Shown: positions 4,468 to 5,207 of the stretch, piece by piece
Layout of the letters: each line of letters opens with the position of its first letter
How positions within the stretch are numbered: position 1 is the stretch's first letter
Assembly: GCA_964450685.1 (NCBI GenBank)
Contig: CAYVDN010000110.1
Location: forward strand, 1-5,207
From: JBAOHV01 sp964450685
Lineage (GTDB): Bacteria > Actinomycetota > Acidimicrobiia > Acidimicrobiales > Microtrichaceae
Direction: 5' to 3'
Length of the DNA stretch: 5,207 bases
The notes under the pieces: model-generated
What the model saw: the letters and a program-made list of their open reading frames with translations, nothing else
Databases searched by the model: none
What the model was told of the DNA's origin: nothing
Translations under genes and position numbers: made by a program

Positions 4468-5207
4468 TCATCTCGCTTCGTCGAACGCCTCGCGCACCGA
4501 CGCCGGGATTCGGCCCTTCGCGGAGATCTCGTGACCGTTGGCCAACGCCCAGGCGCGGATCTCCGCAGCAGACGGAGCTGCCGGTGCCAATGGCCCAGCG
4601 ACCGGCAGGTCAGCGGCACGTTCCGCCGCAGGCGCGTCCTCCGCGTGATGGGCGATCGCAGCACCGAGGAACCGGTAGGTCCACTCCTGGGCCAACGGGC
4701 GGGTCTCGCAGAACACGATCGGCACCGCTGGGAAACGGACCTGGGCCTCGGCCAGGCCCTCGGCCAACACACCCGGCGCGACGAAAGTCGACTTGAACAC
4801 CGCCGAGTAGCGGTCCTCGACAACGAGCGCTGCACGAGGCAGCTCGTCGAGCGCTGCCAGCAGATAGCGGAGCTTGCCAGTCGTCAGCGTTGACGACAGG
4901 TCGGCCAGGCTCTTGCGTTCGACCGCTGCGACGATCCGGCCGCCGTGCTCGACCGCGTAGTCACCTGCGGGCAACGCCTGTCGTCGGGTCGTCGCCTGCT
5001 GGGCGCTGAACTTCCACGGGTAGCGCTCGTGGCTGTCGACGAGGATCTCGAGCACCAGCCCCGACGCCCGTCGGGTCGGTGTGCTCACGGCGGGCCGAGC
5101 CTGCCTCGCCGTACGAGCGCTCTGCCAGAAGATCACCTCACGGCCACGAGCCCGGGTGAATACGAACTGCGACCGGTTCTCCCGGCCGCGGTCCAGGACC
5201 AGGTCGA
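4468..5207 (-). CDS. ERCC4/XPF-type nuclease domain protein fused to a Lsr2 DNA-binding domain (N-terminus beyond the window)
   Basis: The frame is open from the right edge to TGA at 4468-4470, giving 245 visible residues. A GTG at 5134-5136 is not taken as the start, because family-like sequence continues upstream of it (LVLDRGRENRSQFVFTRARG), so the gene is cut by the window edge. The nuclease domain shows VDSHERY near visible residue 57 and LPAGDYAVEHGGRIVAAVER followed by KSLAD, i.e. the XPF signature GDXnERKX3D with G81-D82, E96-R97-K98 and D102. It continues through VVEDRYSAVFKS and PIVFCETRPLAQEWTYRFLG. After an alanine- and proline-rich linker, residues 210-245 (AEIRAWALANGHEISAKGRI, then PASVREAFDEAR) match the C-terminal domain of Lsr2, whose RGR loop reads the minor groove of AT-rich DNA; here it is KGR. 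XPF-family nucleases cut branched DNA, so a structure-specific nuclease steered to AT-rich DNA is plausible. The substrate is not known. Confidence 0.9.
   Translation of the reverse strand, partial: DLVLDRGRENRSQFVFTRARGREVIFWQSARTARQARPAVSTPTRRASGLVLEILVDSHERYPWKFSAQQATTRRQALPAGDYAVEHGGRIVAAVERKSLADLSSTLTTGKLRYLLAALDELPRAALVVEDRYSAVFKSTFVAPGVLAEGLAEAQVRFPAVPIVFCETRPLAQEWTYRFLGAAIAHHAEDAPAAERAADLPVAGPLAPAAPSAAEIRAWALANGHEISAKGRIPASVREAFDEAR

Noticed and set aside
4531..4893. Plus-strand frame of 120 aa in the ERCC4-Lsr2 region
   Set aside because: It is antisense to a clear nuclease gene and has shadow-like R- and Q-rich composition.
1..5207. CRISPR array, riboswitch or replication origin
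   Set aside because: No regularly spaced repeats, no recognisable riboswitch core and no iteron or DnaA-box cluster were seen.

Overview
The window is high-GC DNA from what is probably an actinobacterium. The best clue is the gene at the right edge, which fuses an XPF/ERCC4-type nuclease domain to a C-terminal Lsr2 DNA-binding domain; Lsr2 is an actinobacterial nucleoid-protein family. A leaderless-looking antitoxin start and mostly G/C-ending codons agree. No species can be named from the sequence.

Left part (1-1715): the 3' end of an unidentified gene, then a tightly coupled pair encoding 143-aa and 362-aa proteins (stop and start share one base). Neither matches a family I recognise. The larger looks rich in beta-strand repeats, perhaps propeller-like. 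Hand counts of a few 60-base lines suggest lower GC here (53-58%) than in the fic gene (62-72%), which fits acquired DNA.

Middle (1716-2487): a scar of integration. It has an orphan 3' half of a tRNA (anticodon TGT, Thr) from the anticodon loop to the 3' end, a perfect 11-bp tandem repeat just downstream, short GTCTCACG repeats upstream, and a tyrosine integrase gene broken at both ends. This resembles an att site, or a junction between two elements stacked in one tRNA target. The left-hand pair would then lie on the element to the left of the tRNA fragment.

Right part (2488-5207): directly at the broken end of the integrase sits a toxin-antitoxin operon. A ribbon-helix-helix antitoxin overlaps by 4 bp a Doc-type Fic-fold toxin whose reading frame is broken by an apparent 1-base insertion near 2980. 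Next is an intact class II Fic protein with a full HPFLDGNGRIGR motif, a C-terminal winged-helix region, an altered inhibitory motif (SSRIER instead of the usual SSxIEG) and an inverted repeat upstream. It converges on the ERCC4-Lsr2 gene, with an inverted repeat between the two stops that may end transcription from both sides.

Overall this is an accessory region: a mobile-element scar next to a decayed TA module, a stand-alone Fic enzyme, and an undescribed two-gene module that is the best candidate for something new.
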